This document shows positions 27,030 to 36,798 of a stretch of 64,000 nt of DNA, piece after piece. The notes below the pieces were generated by a model. That model was not told the DNA's origin. It worked only from the letters and a program-made list of their open reading frames with translations, and ran no database searches. The stretch comes from JAGBWK01 sp964462445 (GTDB lineage Bacteria > Bacteroidota > Bacteroidia > Bacteroidales > Muribaculaceae): NCBI GenBank assembly GCA_964462445.1, contig CAYWXG010000007.1, positions 1-64,000 on the forward strand, given 5' to 3'. The stretch's first letter is position 1, and each line of letters opens with the position of its first letter. The position numbers and the translations under genes were made by a program.

Positions 27030-27037
27030 CAAAAGTA
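27030..27037 (-). promoter_or_regulatory. putative -7 box of GH95 gene
   Basis: On the minus strand this reads TACTTTTG (TAnnTTTG), 152 nt before the ATG. No canonical -33 is seen. Confidence 0.4.
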
Positions 27038-27128
27038 GCAATGGAAAATCAATTAATGTATAAAGATTTAAGCAAATAAAAATAAAGTTTAGCAAATAGG
27101 TGGTGAGATAATGTGTTATAAAACATAA

Positions 27129-27172
27129 TTGACGCAAATTTGTTATTTTAAAAAATGGTAAATTTGCGTCAA
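27129..27172. repeat. 13-bp inverted repeat between divergent GH95 and SusCD units
   Basis: TTGACGCAAATTT (27129-27141) and AAATTTGCGTCAA (27160-27172) are perfect inverted copies with an 18-nt spacer. The element is nearly equidistant from the putative minus-strand -7 box (91 bp) and plus-strand -7 box (99 bp). A shared operator is plausible. The rest of the 531-bp gap is AT-rich and holds no gene. Confidence 0.7.
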
Positions 27173-27271
27173 AATAATAATCACATGCCATGGCGGCGAC
27201 TTTAAAGGAAATACGCTTCAAACGTTGCACAAATAAATTAAAAATTTCTAAAAAAGTTGTATAAATAAATA

Positions 27272-27279
27272 TATTTTTG
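27272..27279 (+). promoter_or_regulatory. putative -7 box of FAS1/SusC/SusD operon
   Basis: TATTTTTG (TAnnTTTG) lies 129 nt before the first ATG of the operon. The -33 is unclear. The leader of about 120 nt has no recognised riboswitch. Confidence 0.45.
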
Positions 27280-27408
27280 TCATGTGTTATTTTGTATCTA
27301 TGAGTATGGGTAACATAATATACCACGAAAAACGATAAATCGCTTAAAATAGAGAAGCAAAAATTTAAAACAAACCACATATTTAACCCAATCTAAAACA
27401 ACATCGCA

Positions 27409-30021
27409 ATGCATTTAGGATTACCGAAAAAGATGATGCGCCTGTTGGCTATGGCGTTAATAGCATCAACGACGGTGTGCATCACATCTTGCAAGGACGA
27501 TTACATTTATGATGACAAGGAGCCGGACTATTTGGGTGCCAGCATCTATGAGTATTTGCAGCAGCAAGGTAACTTTAAAAACATGTTGCGTCTAATCGAC
27601 GACCTTGGTTACCGTGAAATATTTGCCAAGACGGGTTCAAAAACGCTATTCCCGGCTAATGACGAAGCTTTCGCGCGTTTTTATCAATCGAATCCGTATG
27701 GCGCACATAGTTATGAAGAATTGACAGTGTCGCAGAAGCGTATCATTATGAATGCCAGTATGATAGATATGGCATACTTATCTGATATGTTGCCGAATAC
27801 AACAAATCCCGACAATTCGGACAATGGAGGCAAGGGGCAGGCGCTTCGTAGAATCACATCGTCAACGAATATGGACTCAGTTCAGGCGATTTCCGGAGAA
27901 ATACTTCCGGAAACATCATTTTGGGAGCGTTTCCGTGAGAATAAAGTGTTCTTGACAGCTCAGGCTCCGATGATGGTGCACTTTACTCCGCAGATGATGA
28001 GCGCGCAAGGGATTACGAGCAATGACTTCAACATGATATTCGGAGAGCCATACAATGGTCAGGATATTTTGATTAACGGCGTGCGAGTTAAGACCACAGA
28101 TATTATCTGTAAGAACGGATATATTCATGAGTTGGAAGAGGTGGCATTGCCTACGGTGACAATGGCAGAAGCAATTGCACTTCAAGAGAATACTACCATT
28201 TTCAATAGTTTGATGGAAAAGTTTAGTGCCCCTTACTATGATGGAGACATCGATGCTTCAGTTAAGGAGTACTATAATGGGTCAACTGCGTTGCGTCCGG
28301 TAATTCCCGGAATGTCGGCGAATGACTCAGTGTTTGTGAAACGCTATTTCAATGAGTTGACGGCAGCAAGTGGACCGCAGGGAGAAAATCTCACTTCATA
28401 TGGTATGCTTTATTTCGACCCGAATAATACAACCTATGGAGGGACTTCCGATATGGGAGTAATGTTTATCCCGACCGATGCTGCTATGATGGAATACTTC
28501 AACGGTTCGGAAGGTGGATATTTGCGAGACTCTTATGGTGAATGGGAAAATGTCCCGACCGACATTCTTGCAGCGTTCATCAAGAATCATCAAAAACGTT
28601 CGTTTATGGCATCGCTACCCCACTTGTGGCCGACGCTTACCGATGAAACGAGCTATGCAATCAAGTTGAATGAGGGTAATGTAGTAAATACAGTACTCAC
28701 ATCTAATGGTGTGATATATGTTATAGATAAGGTAATACCTCCGATCGATTATAAGTCGACCTACGCAGCGGTACTTACATCAGAACACACAAAGGTGATG
28801 AAGTGGGCTCTTACCGACAATTGGAACGACCTTGGCGACCAAAACGCAATGTATTTCTTCATGTATTTGCGTTCAATGGAGAATATGTATAATCTAATCG
28901 TACCAACCGATGAGGCACTATTGAACTACCGCGAGCCAATTTCATGGCAATTGGGCGGTGCGTCACGTCGAATTTGGGAATTCTACTATGATGCTCATTA
29001 TAATGCCGTATATGCAAGAATCTATTTTGTAGATGAGATGGGCAATAAGGGAGAATTGGAACGCGAAGAGAAGAATCAAAATAATGTACGCAACCGATTG
29101 CGCGACATAATCGATATGAATATCGTAATCGGAACAAACGATGGCAACACGTTGGGCGGATATGTTAATGATTCAGATGCGAATTATTTCATGACCAAAG
29201 GTGGAGCGACAATTTATGCTACCGGTAAGGGAGACAACGTAGTATTCAATGGTGGTGGCGATATGGAGCTTGGTCTGGAGCCTGCAAAAGTGGTATATGC
29301 CGAGAATGGATATCCTTGCTTATATAATTCTCAGAATGGACGTACATTCTTCATTGATCATGTACTACATGACCCTGTAAAGAATGTATATAATGTGCTC
29401 AGCGAGCATGAAGAGTTCTCAAAATTCTTTGACTTATGTGCGGGAGATGAGCAGGTGTCGACTAACTTTGTCAATGATGAAGATTTTGTAGATATCTTCG
29501 GAACAAAATATTCAAAAGAGGCTAAAATCTGTGGTATAGGACACGTAGTAACAAACTTTAATAACTACCGATACACGATTTTGGTTCCCACCAATGACGC
29601 AATTGATGCCGCTTTTGCTGCCGATGAGAACCTATGGACATGGGAAGAAATCGCAGCAGAAGATGATATTGAAATAAAGAAAGAGCGTTCGCTTTACTTG
29701 CTTTCATTCCTTCGTTATCATTTTGTTGATAATGCAGCATTTATTAGTGGCGAATCATATGGACCTATTACATATGAATCAGGCTCACGCAACGAGTATG
29801 ACCGATTCCGTCGCTTGTCAATTCAATCAAATGGACAGGATATGACAATCACAGATGAGTCGGGCAAGATTTCAAAAGTAATAACATCAAGTGGATGCTA
29901 TAACTTTATGGCTCGCGATATTATTGGAAATGCCGAAGACCCGCAGAAAGCTACTCAAATCTTTGCATCATCACGTGCGGTAATACATCTTATCGATCGT
30001 GCATTAACACCTAAAAAATAA
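27409..30021 (+). CDS. fasciclin (FAS1) domain lipoprotein, four repeats
   Basis: 870-aa lipoprotein with a lipobox near CITSC (Cys about 27), followed by acidic KDD residues that favour surface export in Bacteroidetes. Four consecutive FAS1-like domains can be traced at about 43-255, 255-455, 455-660 and 660-870, by recurring patterns such as KTLFPANDEAF, VIYVIDKVIPP, LIVPTDEALLN and ILVPTNDAIDAAF. FAS1 domains are adhesion folds; here the protein probably sits on the outer membrane beside the SusC/SusD complex as an extra glycan- or protein-binding lipoprotein. It is the first gene of a seven-gene operon. Binding partner unknown. Confidence 0.85.
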   Translation: MHLGLPKKMMRLLAMALIASTTVCITSCKDDYIYDDKEPDYLGASIYEYLQQQGNFKNMLRLIDDLGYREIFAKTGSKTLFPANDEAFARFYQSNPYGAHSYEELTVSQKRIIMNASMIDMAYLSDMLPNTTNPDNSDNGGKGQALRRITSSTNMDSVQAISGEILPETSFWERFRENKVFLTAQAPMMVHFTPQMMSAQGITSNDFNMIFGEPYNGQDILINGVRVKTTDIICKNGYIHELEEVALPTVTMAEAIALQENTTIFNSLMEKFSAPYYDGDIDASVKEYYNGSTALRPVIPGMSANDSVFVKRYFNELTAASGPQGENLTSYGMLYFDPNNTTYGGTSDMGVMFIPTDAAMMEYFNGSEGGYLRDSYGEWENVPTDILAAFIKNHQKRSFMASLPHLWPTLTDETSYAIKLNEGNVVNTVLTSNGVIYVIDKVIPPIDYKSTYAAVLTSEHTKVMKWALTDNWNDLGDQNAMYFFMYLRSMENMYNLIVPTDEALLNYREPISWQLGGASRRIWEFYYDAHYNAVYARIYFVDEMGNKGELEREEKNQNNVRNRLRDIIDMNIVIGTNDGNTLGGYVNDSDANYFMTKGGATIYATGKGDNVVFNGGGDMELGLEPAKVVYAENGYPCLYNSQNGRTFFIDHVLHDPVKNVYNVLSEHEEFSKFFDLCAGDEQVSTNFVNDEDFVDIFGTKYSKEAKICGIGHVVTNFNNYRYTILVPTNDAIDAAFAADENLWTWEEIAAEDDIEIKKERSLYLLSFLRYHFVDNAAFISGESYGPITYESGSRNEYDRFRRLSIQSNGQDMTITDESGKISKVITSSGCYNFMARDIIGNAEDPQKATQIFASSRAVIHLIDRALTPKK

Positions 30022-30041
30022 CAAGCTAACCTCACATACAC

Positions 30042-33000
30042 ATGAGAAATCTACGAATAATATTAATGCTGATGTTCTTGGCTGTCGCCCAGCTAAGTTA
30101 TGGTCAAGCCTCGTCGATTATCAGGGGATTGGTAGTCGATGAAAACGGCGAGCCAATTATCGGCGCAATGCTCCATGAGGTGGACAAAAATAACCGCGTA
30201 TATTCAAATACGACCACCGACTTTAATGGAGAGTTCTCCATGGCAATAAAAAATCCGAACAACAAGCTAAAGGTATCGTATGTTGGATTTAAGCCTCAAA
30301 CGCTTTCAATCAAGTCAAATATGCATATCGTGTTGAAAGATGCGTCAACGCTTGCCGAAGTGCAGGTAACAGCGTCGCGAATGAGTAATGACGGCTCAAT
30401 GCCTATTCCGATGCGAGAATTGTCGGGCGCAACACAGACAATCAATACAAAGGAATTTGAAGGCTTGTCGGTGACATCAATCGATGATGCGTTGCAAGGA
30501 CGTATGGCCGGTCTTGACATCGTTGCCAACTCAGGAGACCTTGGAGCCGGGTCTTCAATGCGTATCCGTGGTTCAGGTTCAATCAACTCAAATGCAGAGC
30601 CATTGATTGTGTTAAATGACATTCCCTACGAAAGTCACGTAGATGAATCATTTGACTTTTCAAATGCGACGCAGGAACAGTTTGCGAATCTATTGGCAAT
30701 CAACCCGGAAGATATTGAGGAAATTACCGTATTGAAGGACGGTGCCGCGGCAGCAGTTTATGGTGCACGAGGAGCTAACGGTGTAATCCTTATCAAGACC
30801 AAGCGTGGTGTTAAGGGTCCGCCTCGAGTACAATATCTCTATAAATTCTCAATGCACAAGCAACCTAAGGGTCGCGAGATGCTATCGGGAGATGACTACA
30901 CAATGCTTATGAAGCAGGCATATTTCAATCCACGCCAAGATGAAAATGCATGTAACATACCGGAGTACAATTACGATCCTACTTATCCGGAATATTGGAA
31001 CTTTGTGAACAACACTGATTGGGTTGATGAGGTAACACAATATGGTATGACTCATGACAACACTGTCAACGTGAATGGTGGTGGAGAGAAAGCGAAATAT
31101 CGTGCATCAATCGGATATTTGACACAGACCGGTACAATCATAGAGCAAAAACTTGATCGTATTTCTGCACTTATGAATCTTGACTATCAAGTTTCCGATC
31201 GTTTGAAATTCTCAACCGAGTTCTCACTTACACATACAACAAATAATAAGACATATGATGAATTCGGAAATATTCTCGACATCGCGTATCGCAAGATGCC
31301 TAACGTAGGCGTGTATCGTCGTGACGATGCCGGCAATATGACCGACGAGTTCTATGTGATTCCCCAATCTTCGGTGTTGGATGCGTCGCAGAAAAACTTG
31401 GTGAACCCGGTAGCTATGGCACATCAAGCATCTTATAAGGAAACATCAATGCGTATCATTCCGACATTGCGTATACAGTATGATATACTCAATCCGGAGG
31501 TGCATCGTTTGCGCTATCAAGGCTATGTACAATTTGACATCGAAAACCGCAAAGATGACCGTATGCTTCCGCGTGAGCTCACCTCTTATTCATGGACCAA
31601 CGATGCGGTGAATAGAGTTTCACGTCGCGATGCAGAGTCATTGAATATGCAAACTAAGCATGAACTCCTTTTCATGCCTAAATTGGGAGAGAACCATTCA
31701 CTAATGCTTCTTGGAGCATGGGAAATGACTTCGGGTAATTCACAATCTCAAGAATTCAGAAAATATGGTTTACCCAATGGAATTACCTCCCCGACAGTAG
31801 CGGGTAACGAGAGCACCTTCAGCTCGTCGAAGGGAGAATGGCACTCAATGGCTTATATGGGTCGTTTGCACTATGCATTCAAAGAAAGATATATTCTTGA
31901 CGTGACAGTACGTCGTGATGGAAGTACACGCTTTGGCCCGGGGAATCGTTGGGGAACATTCCCTGCTGTGTCGGGTAAGTGGATTCTTTCTGATGAAAAA
32001 TGGTTTGATGAGTGGGAATGGTTCAACACCTTCGGTATTCGTGCCGGATATGGTAAGACCGGTCGTATGCCCGACTCAGAATATCTGCACTATGCACGCT
32101 ACAATTCTTACTATAGTTCAGGAGGTGGAAACTCATATATAGATATATCAACACTTAAGCCGGCATCAATCCGATTGAGTAATCTTAAGTGGGAAACAGC
32201 TCAATCCGTGAACATTGGTGTAGACTGTAACCTTTTTGACTATAAGGTGAACTTTGATTTCAACATGTTCATGGATAAGAACAAGGACCTCTTGTTTGCC
32301 AATCAAAGTATTCCGTCATCGACCGGTTTTAGCTCAATCAGCTATATCAATGGCGGTTCAATGGAGAAGAGAGGTTGGGAGTTCAACTTCTGGACGCAAA
32401 ATCTTATCAAATTTAACGACTTCTCATTTGATTTCAATTTGAACTTGTCGAACTATACGTCAAAGATAACCGACATGTTGCCGGAAATTCTTGAGTCGTA
32501 TGAAGGAGAATTTGTTAAGACACCTAATGATTCTCGTTATGTAAACCGCGTACAATTGGGTAATGCATATGGTTCAATCTACGGTTTGCGTTACAAAGGT
32601 GTTTACCAGTATAGTGATTACGTAGAAGGACGTGAGGGCACTTCCCCCTTCGTACAAGATGCCAATGGCAACTATATTAAAGATGAGAATGGCAATCCTA
32701 TGCCAATGTACTATGATTACGGCGGAATCAACTACAAGTTCCGTGGAGGTGATGCAATCTATGAAGATATAAACCATGATGGAACAATTGATGAACTTGA
32801 TGTGGTATATCTCGGAAACTGTAACCCCAAACTATATGGAGGTTTCGGCTTCACATTCCGCTGGAAACAACTTTCAATCAATGCGTTCTTCAACTTCCGT
32901 ACGGGCAACAAGATTGCGAACTACGCTCGCATGCGAGCAGAAAATATGTACACTAACGACAACCAGTCAATTGCGACCAACTGGCGTTGGCGTAAAGAGG

Positions 33001-33317
33001 GAGATTTGACTGAGATGCCACGCGCACTTTATCAGTATGGATACAACTGGATGCCGTCAGATCGCTTTGTAGAAAATGGAGACTTCCTCCGATTCAAATA
33101 TTTGACATTCAACTATGGGTTTACAAAGGAAGTGTGTCAGAAATTGCACTTGCAACAACTTAACCTCTACTTAACCCTAAACAACCTATACACATGGACG
33201 AAATATACCGGTGTAGATCCTGAAATTTCGCCCAACAACTTGACCGGTATCGTAGAAGACTGGAGCTCAACACCCCGTTCACAATACTTTACGTTTGGTT
33301 TGACAGTAGGTTTCTAA
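30042..33317 (+). CDS. SusC/RagA-family TonB-linked outer membrane transporter (pair 1)
   Basis: 1091-aa outer-membrane barrel that imports oligosaccharides or peptides with its SusD lid. The signal peptide ends near LSYGQA. A carboxypeptidase-regulatory-like domain follows (about 25-105; IRGLVVDENGEPIIGA), then the plug (about 120-245; DDALQGRMAGLDIV, SMRIRGSGSIN, VLKDGAAAAVYGARGANG), then the barrel ending in an aromatic strand (SQYFTFGLTVGF). It lies 20 bp after the FAS1 gene and 21 bp before its SusD. Confidence 0.95.
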   Translation: MRNLRIILMLMFLAVAQLSYGQASSIIRGLVVDENGEPIIGAMLHEVDKNNRVYSNTTTDFNGEFSMAIKNPNNKLKVSYVGFKPQTLSIKSNMHIVLKDASTLAEVQVTASRMSNDGSMPIPMRELSGATQTINTKEFEGLSVTSIDDALQGRMAGLDIVANSGDLGAGSSMRIRGSGSINSNAEPLIVLNDIPYESHVDESFDFSNATQEQFANLLAINPEDIEEITVLKDGAAAAVYGARGANGVILIKTKRGVKGPPRVQYLYKFSMHKQPKGREMLSGDDYTMLMKQAYFNPRQDENACNIPEYNYDPTYPEYWNFVNNTDWVDEVTQYGMTHDNTVNVNGGGEKAKYRASIGYLTQTGTIIEQKLDRISALMNLDYQVSDRLKFSTEFSLTHTTNNKTYDEFGNILDIAYRKMPNVGVYRRDDAGNMTDEFYVIPQSSVLDASQKNLVNPVAMAHQASYKETSMRIIPTLRIQYDILNPEVHRLRYQGYVQFDIENRKDDRMLPRELTSYSWTNDAVNRVSRRDAESLNMQTKHELLFMPKLGENHSLMLLGAWEMTSGNSQSQEFRKYGLPNGITSPTVAGNESTFSSSKGEWHSMAYMGRLHYAFKERYILDVTVRRDGSTRFGPGNRWGTFPAVSGKWILSDEKWFDEWEWFNTFGIRAGYGKTGRMPDSEYLHYARYNSYYSSGGGNSYIDISTLKPASIRLSNLKWETAQSVNIGVDCNLFDYKVNFDFNMFMDKNKDLLFANQSIPSSTGFSSISYINGGSMEKRGWEFNFWTQNLIKFNDFSFDFNLNLSNYTSKITDMLPEILESYEGEFVKTPNDSRYVNRVQLGNAYGSIYGLRYKGVYQYSDYVEGREGTSPFVQDANGNYIKDENGNPMPMYYDYGGINYKFRGGDAIYEDINHDGTIDELDVVYLGNCNPKLYGGFGFTFRWKQLSINAFFNFRTGNKIANYARMRAENMYTNDNQSIATNWRWRKEGDLTEMPRALYQYGYNWMPSDRFVENGDFLRFKYLTFNYGFTKEVCQKLHLQQLNLYLTLNNLYTWTKYTGVDPEISPNNLTGIVEDWSSTPRSQYFTFGLTVGF

Positions 33318-33338
33318 TCATTGAAAAAATAAAAAAAT

Positions 33339-34892
33339 ATGAATAAGATACTGAAATATTTTTCGATAGCACTCATAGGGTTAAGCGCAACATCGTGTGA
33401 CGACTTCTTTGAGTTAAAGCCCCAAAATGAGATGGTGCTTGAGGATTTCTGGAAAACGGAATCTGATGTGCTATCAGTAGTGGGTAGTTGTTATCGTTCG
33501 ATGCAGGAGCCGGGCTTCATGCAACGCTTGATAGTGTGGGGCGAATTCCGTTCCGATAACTGTATCCTTGGAAGTGGTGATGGTGGCGACTTGAATAATA
33601 TCGCAAACCTCAATTTATTGCCTGCTAATGGTTACACATCATGGAGCGATTTCTATTCTGTAATCAATCTATGTAACACGGTAGAGCATTTTGCTCCGTT
33701 GGCATACGAGAATGACCCCAACTTTACAGAAGGTCAATTAAAAGGATATTTGGCAGAGGTAAAGGGTATTAGAGCATTTTGCTACTATACTTTGGTAAGA
33801 GCATTCCGTGATATCCCGTTCTCAACAGAGCCGGTTATTGATGATACTGTAGTGTTCCGAGTGCCACAGGCCGACCCCGACTCAATTGTAGATTTCTTGA
33901 TTGACGACCTCAAAAAAATTGAGCCCTACGCAATCACAGAATGGAGCAAGGAAGAATATACCAAGGGTCGTATGACACAGAATGCTATTCGTTGTTTGAT
34001 AGCAGATATGTGTTTGTGGCAAGGTCGCTATGCAGAGTCGGAAGATTATTGTAATCGAGTGCTTACAGACGGCAATTCCGAGTTCATGCTTGTAAATCCG
34101 ACGAATTATAACAAGCGAGTATTCGTGGATGGCAATTCAACAGAAAGCATTTTTGAATTGCAATTCAATCGAAGCATTATACCTAACTATGCAATATGCG
34201 AGTTCTACGGAATAAGTGGCGGACGCGGACCTCAAAAGCAGATTGTTGCGTATGATTTCACAACCACCGATCTTTGGGATGAAACTGATGTACGTCAATA
34301 TGATTTCTATTTTGCCGATGAGGCGGCAGGAACGTTCCCGATAAAGAAATTCGTAGCATATAGAAATGAGATTGACATTCCTACGCAGCTTCGCGAATCG
34401 AATTATGTAAATGTGGGAGATAATGCCGGAAATACCAATTGGATATTGTATCGCTTGCCCGATGTATATTTGATGAAGGCAGAGGCATTGACCGAGCAGA
34501 ACAAGAATCTCGACGAGGCGTTTACGCTTGTCAAGATGGTTTATGACAGAGCAAATTCAGCATCGCCAGAAGGACTAAGCGGGTCGTATGGTAATCAAGA
34601 AGCAATGCGAGAGTTGATTCTCGACGAGCGTCAGAGAGAGTTTATGTTTGAAGGCAAGCGATATTTCGATTTGCTTCGGGCCATCAAAAAAGACCCCTCA
34701 CGCATGCAGTTAATATTAAGCACATATTTGATTCCTAAATATATTACATTGGATCAAGCTACAGTTGCGTCAAAGATGAAAGATATTGATGCGCTCTATA
34801 TGCCAATTAATGAGGGCGAATTGAAGGTCAATCATCAATTGAAGCAAAATCCGTTCTATGAAACGTCGAGCGATATTGATATTAAGAAGTAA
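33339..34892 (+). CDS. SusD/RagB-family nutrient-binding outer membrane lipoprotein (pair 1)
   Basis: 517-aa lipoprotein (lipobox SATSC, Cys about 21) that caps the SusC barrel and binds the substrate. The SusD signature is clear: TPR-like helical scaffold, YFELKPQ-like N-terminus (FFELKPQNEM), YYTLVRAFRDIPF near 150, LPDVYLMKAEAL near 375, and LILDERQREFMFEGKRYFDLLRA near the C-terminus. The partner SusC is directly upstream. The substrate cannot be read from the sequence. Confidence 0.94.
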   Translation: MNKILKYFSIALIGLSATSCDDFFELKPQNEMVLEDFWKTESDVLSVVGSCYRSMQEPGFMQRLIVWGEFRSDNCILGSGDGGDLNNIANLNLLPANGYTSWSDFYSVINLCNTVEHFAPLAYENDPNFTEGQLKGYLAEVKGIRAFCYYTLVRAFRDIPFSTEPVIDDTVVFRVPQADPDSIVDFLIDDLKKIEPYAITEWSKEEYTKGRMTQNAIRCLIADMCLWQGRYAESEDYCNRVLTDGNSEFMLVNPTNYNKRVFVDGNSTESIFELQFNRSIIPNYAICEFYGISGGRGPQKQIVAYDFTTTDLWDETDVRQYDFYFADEAAGTFPIKKFVAYRNEIDIPTQLRESNYVNVGDNAGNTNWILYRLPDVYLMKAEALTEQNKNLDEAFTLVKMVYDRANSASPEGLSGSYGNQEAMRELILDERQREFMFEGKRYFDLLRAIKKDPSRMQLILSTYLIPKYITLDQATVASKMKDIDALYMPINEGELKVNHQLKQNPFYETSSDIDIKK

Positions 34893-34916
34893 CTCCACAA
34901 GCAAAAGAATAACACT

Positions 34917-36770
34917 ATGAATAAGTATTTGTTTAAATCAATGTTTATAGCGACCTTGGCTATCGGAGCCGGGTACTTGACATCATGCTCCGACGATATA
35001 GATGAAGGTTCCTATTATACATTTACGGGAGACACTGTATGCTCGTATGTAGAGGGAGATCCTCAATTCTCGATTTTTGCAGAAATGGTGCAAACGACAG
35101 GGTTGAATTCATTACTTTCGACCTACGGACACTATACATTGTTCCTTCCCAATAATGACGCATTTGAGAAATATTTCAGCGAAACCGGCATATCATTGGA
35201 AACAATGAGTAAAGAAGAAAAGCGTCAAATGGTATACAATCATATCATCAATAGCCCGGGTCGCGATTATTTATCGGAAAACTTTGAGGAAGGCGCGTTA
35301 GGAGAGCCGTCGATGTCGGACAACTTCTTAGTTGTATCATTCCAAGCTGATCCCGAATTGAGTGGATTGCAGATTTATATTAACAAGACTGTCAGAATTA
35401 TTGAGCGAGATATCGAGGTTCATAATGGAGTAATCCATCTTGTGAATAATGTGATTTCACCCAATAAGGATTTTGTGTGTGATATATTGACTCAGCCTGA
35501 TGTAATCGGCACAGAACAGACATTCAATCTTTTCTCAGAGGCGTTGAAGGTTACACATCTCGATGACTCATTGAGACGTACATACGACCTTAACTATGTT
35601 TGCCCGACCAGCAATGCACATATCACACAGGCCGGATGGGACTGCTTGTTGCCAAAGACAAAACGTTATGGATATACACTTTTTGTAGAGCCCGACGAAG
35701 TTTATGCAGCGCATGGTATTCATTCAATTGCCGACATGGAAGCCGTTGCACGTCAATATTATGATAATGGTTCAGACGATTATACCGATCGTAGCAATGC
35801 TCTCAATCAGTTTGTGTCATATCACATTCTTGACCGTCAGATGCCTACTAACTCATTCTTGTATTCCGGACGAAACACAGTGCCCAACTCAATGAAGGAC
35901 CGTGTGGAATTCTACGAAACAATGCGTGAGTTCTATTTGATGAAAATCCAAGTAGGCTCGAAGATAAATGTTCAGAAGGATGGACGTTGCGTACAGGTAG
36001 TAGAGGCGAAGAGTAACATTGGTGGCGCCAATGGATATGTGCACTCTATCGATAACTTGTTGGTCTACGATAAAGATGTAATGGAAAATGACGTATTGAA
36101 CTGTCGTATTCGTGTAGATATGTACAATATACCGCCGGAACTCACCAATAATAATATTCGTTGGCAATTAACCGAGGTAATACCTGATGGCGCATCGGCA
36201 CGCACAATTCCTCACGATTTCTGCGCTAAGTACTTATCGTTCACTCCGGAGACCGAAATCATAATGTGGGCATCAGAAGGATGGACTATGTATCAAGCCG
36301 ATGAGTTGAAGTTGAATGGGTGGTATGACTTTACGTTGCGTCTGCCAACCGTGCCTCCCGGCAACTGGGAAGTGCGAATTGGATATTCACGCGTATGGTG
36401 GCGTGGAATCGCACAATTCTTCCTCGATGGCGTAATCCAAGGTATCCCGGTGGATTTGCGTGTTGAGGGAGCCGATCCACGAGTAGGTTGGGTAGCAGAT
36501 ACGGGAGGTCCCGAAGATAAGGAAATTGATAAAGCGATGCGAAATCGTGGCTATATGAAGGGCCCGGCATCGGCAATCAATTATCATTACAATTCAGTGC
36601 TACGTCACGACCAGGCATATTTGCGCGTTATAATCGGCAACTTGAGTGTGCAGGAATATGGCGCTCACTATTTGCGAGCAAAGAATGTGTTATCGCCCGG
36701 AAATGAGTACAACGGCGACTTGATAGAGTTGGTACCCGTTTCATTGATAGAATATGAAGACATTTATTAA
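34917..36770 (+). CDS. FAS1 lipoprotein with C-terminal beta-rich domain (A)
   Basis: 617-aa lipoprotein (lipobox YLTSC, Cys about 24, then SDDIDEG). Two FAS1-like domains cover about 40-190 (YTLFLPNNDAFEKYF, GVIHLVNNVISP) and about 195-390 (CVQVVEAKSNIGG, YVHSIDNLLVYD). The remaining 220 residues form a Trp- and Tyr-rich beta-sandwich-like region (NWEVRIGYSRVWWRG) that could bind carbohydrate. It sits between SusCD pair 1 and a second FAS1 gene, with 24- and 28-bp gaps. It takes the place that SusE/F-type surface glycan-binding proteins occupy in ordinary loci; the role is inferred from position. Confidence 0.82.
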   Translation: MNKYLFKSMFIATLAIGAGYLTSCSDDIDEGSYYTFTGDTVCSYVEGDPQFSIFAEMVQTTGLNSLLSTYGHYTLFLPNNDAFEKYFSETGISLETMSKEEKRQMVYNHIINSPGRDYLSENFEEGALGEPSMSDNFLVVSFQADPELSGLQIYINKTVRIIERDIEVHNGVIHLVNNVISPNKDFVCDILTQPDVIGTEQTFNLFSEALKVTHLDDSLRRTYDLNYVCPTSNAHITQAGWDCLLPKTKRYGYTLFVEPDEVYAAHGIHSIADMEAVARQYYDNGSDDYTDRSNALNQFVSYHILDRQMPTNSFLYSGRNTVPNSMKDRVEFYETMREFYLMKIQVGSKINVQKDGRCVQVVEAKSNIGGANGYVHSIDNLLVYDKDVMENDVLNCRIRVDMYNIPPELTNNNIRWQLTEVIPDGASARTIPHDFCAKYLSFTPETEIIMWASEGWTMYQADELKLNGWYDFTLRLPTVPPGNWEVRIGYSRVWWRGIAQFFLDGVIQGIPVDLRVEGADPRVGWVADTGGPEDKEIDKAMRNRGYMKGPASAINYHYNSVLRHDQAYLRVIIGNLSVQEYGAHYLRAKNVLSPGNEYNGDLIELVPVSLIEYEDIY

Positions 36771-36798
36771 TCCATCACCCTATTAACAGAATTAATAT

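Noticed and set aside
27280..27408. Riboswitch in the leader of the FAS1/SusC/SusD operon
   Set aside because: The leader is AT-rich with no recognised aptamer core or expression-platform hairpin.
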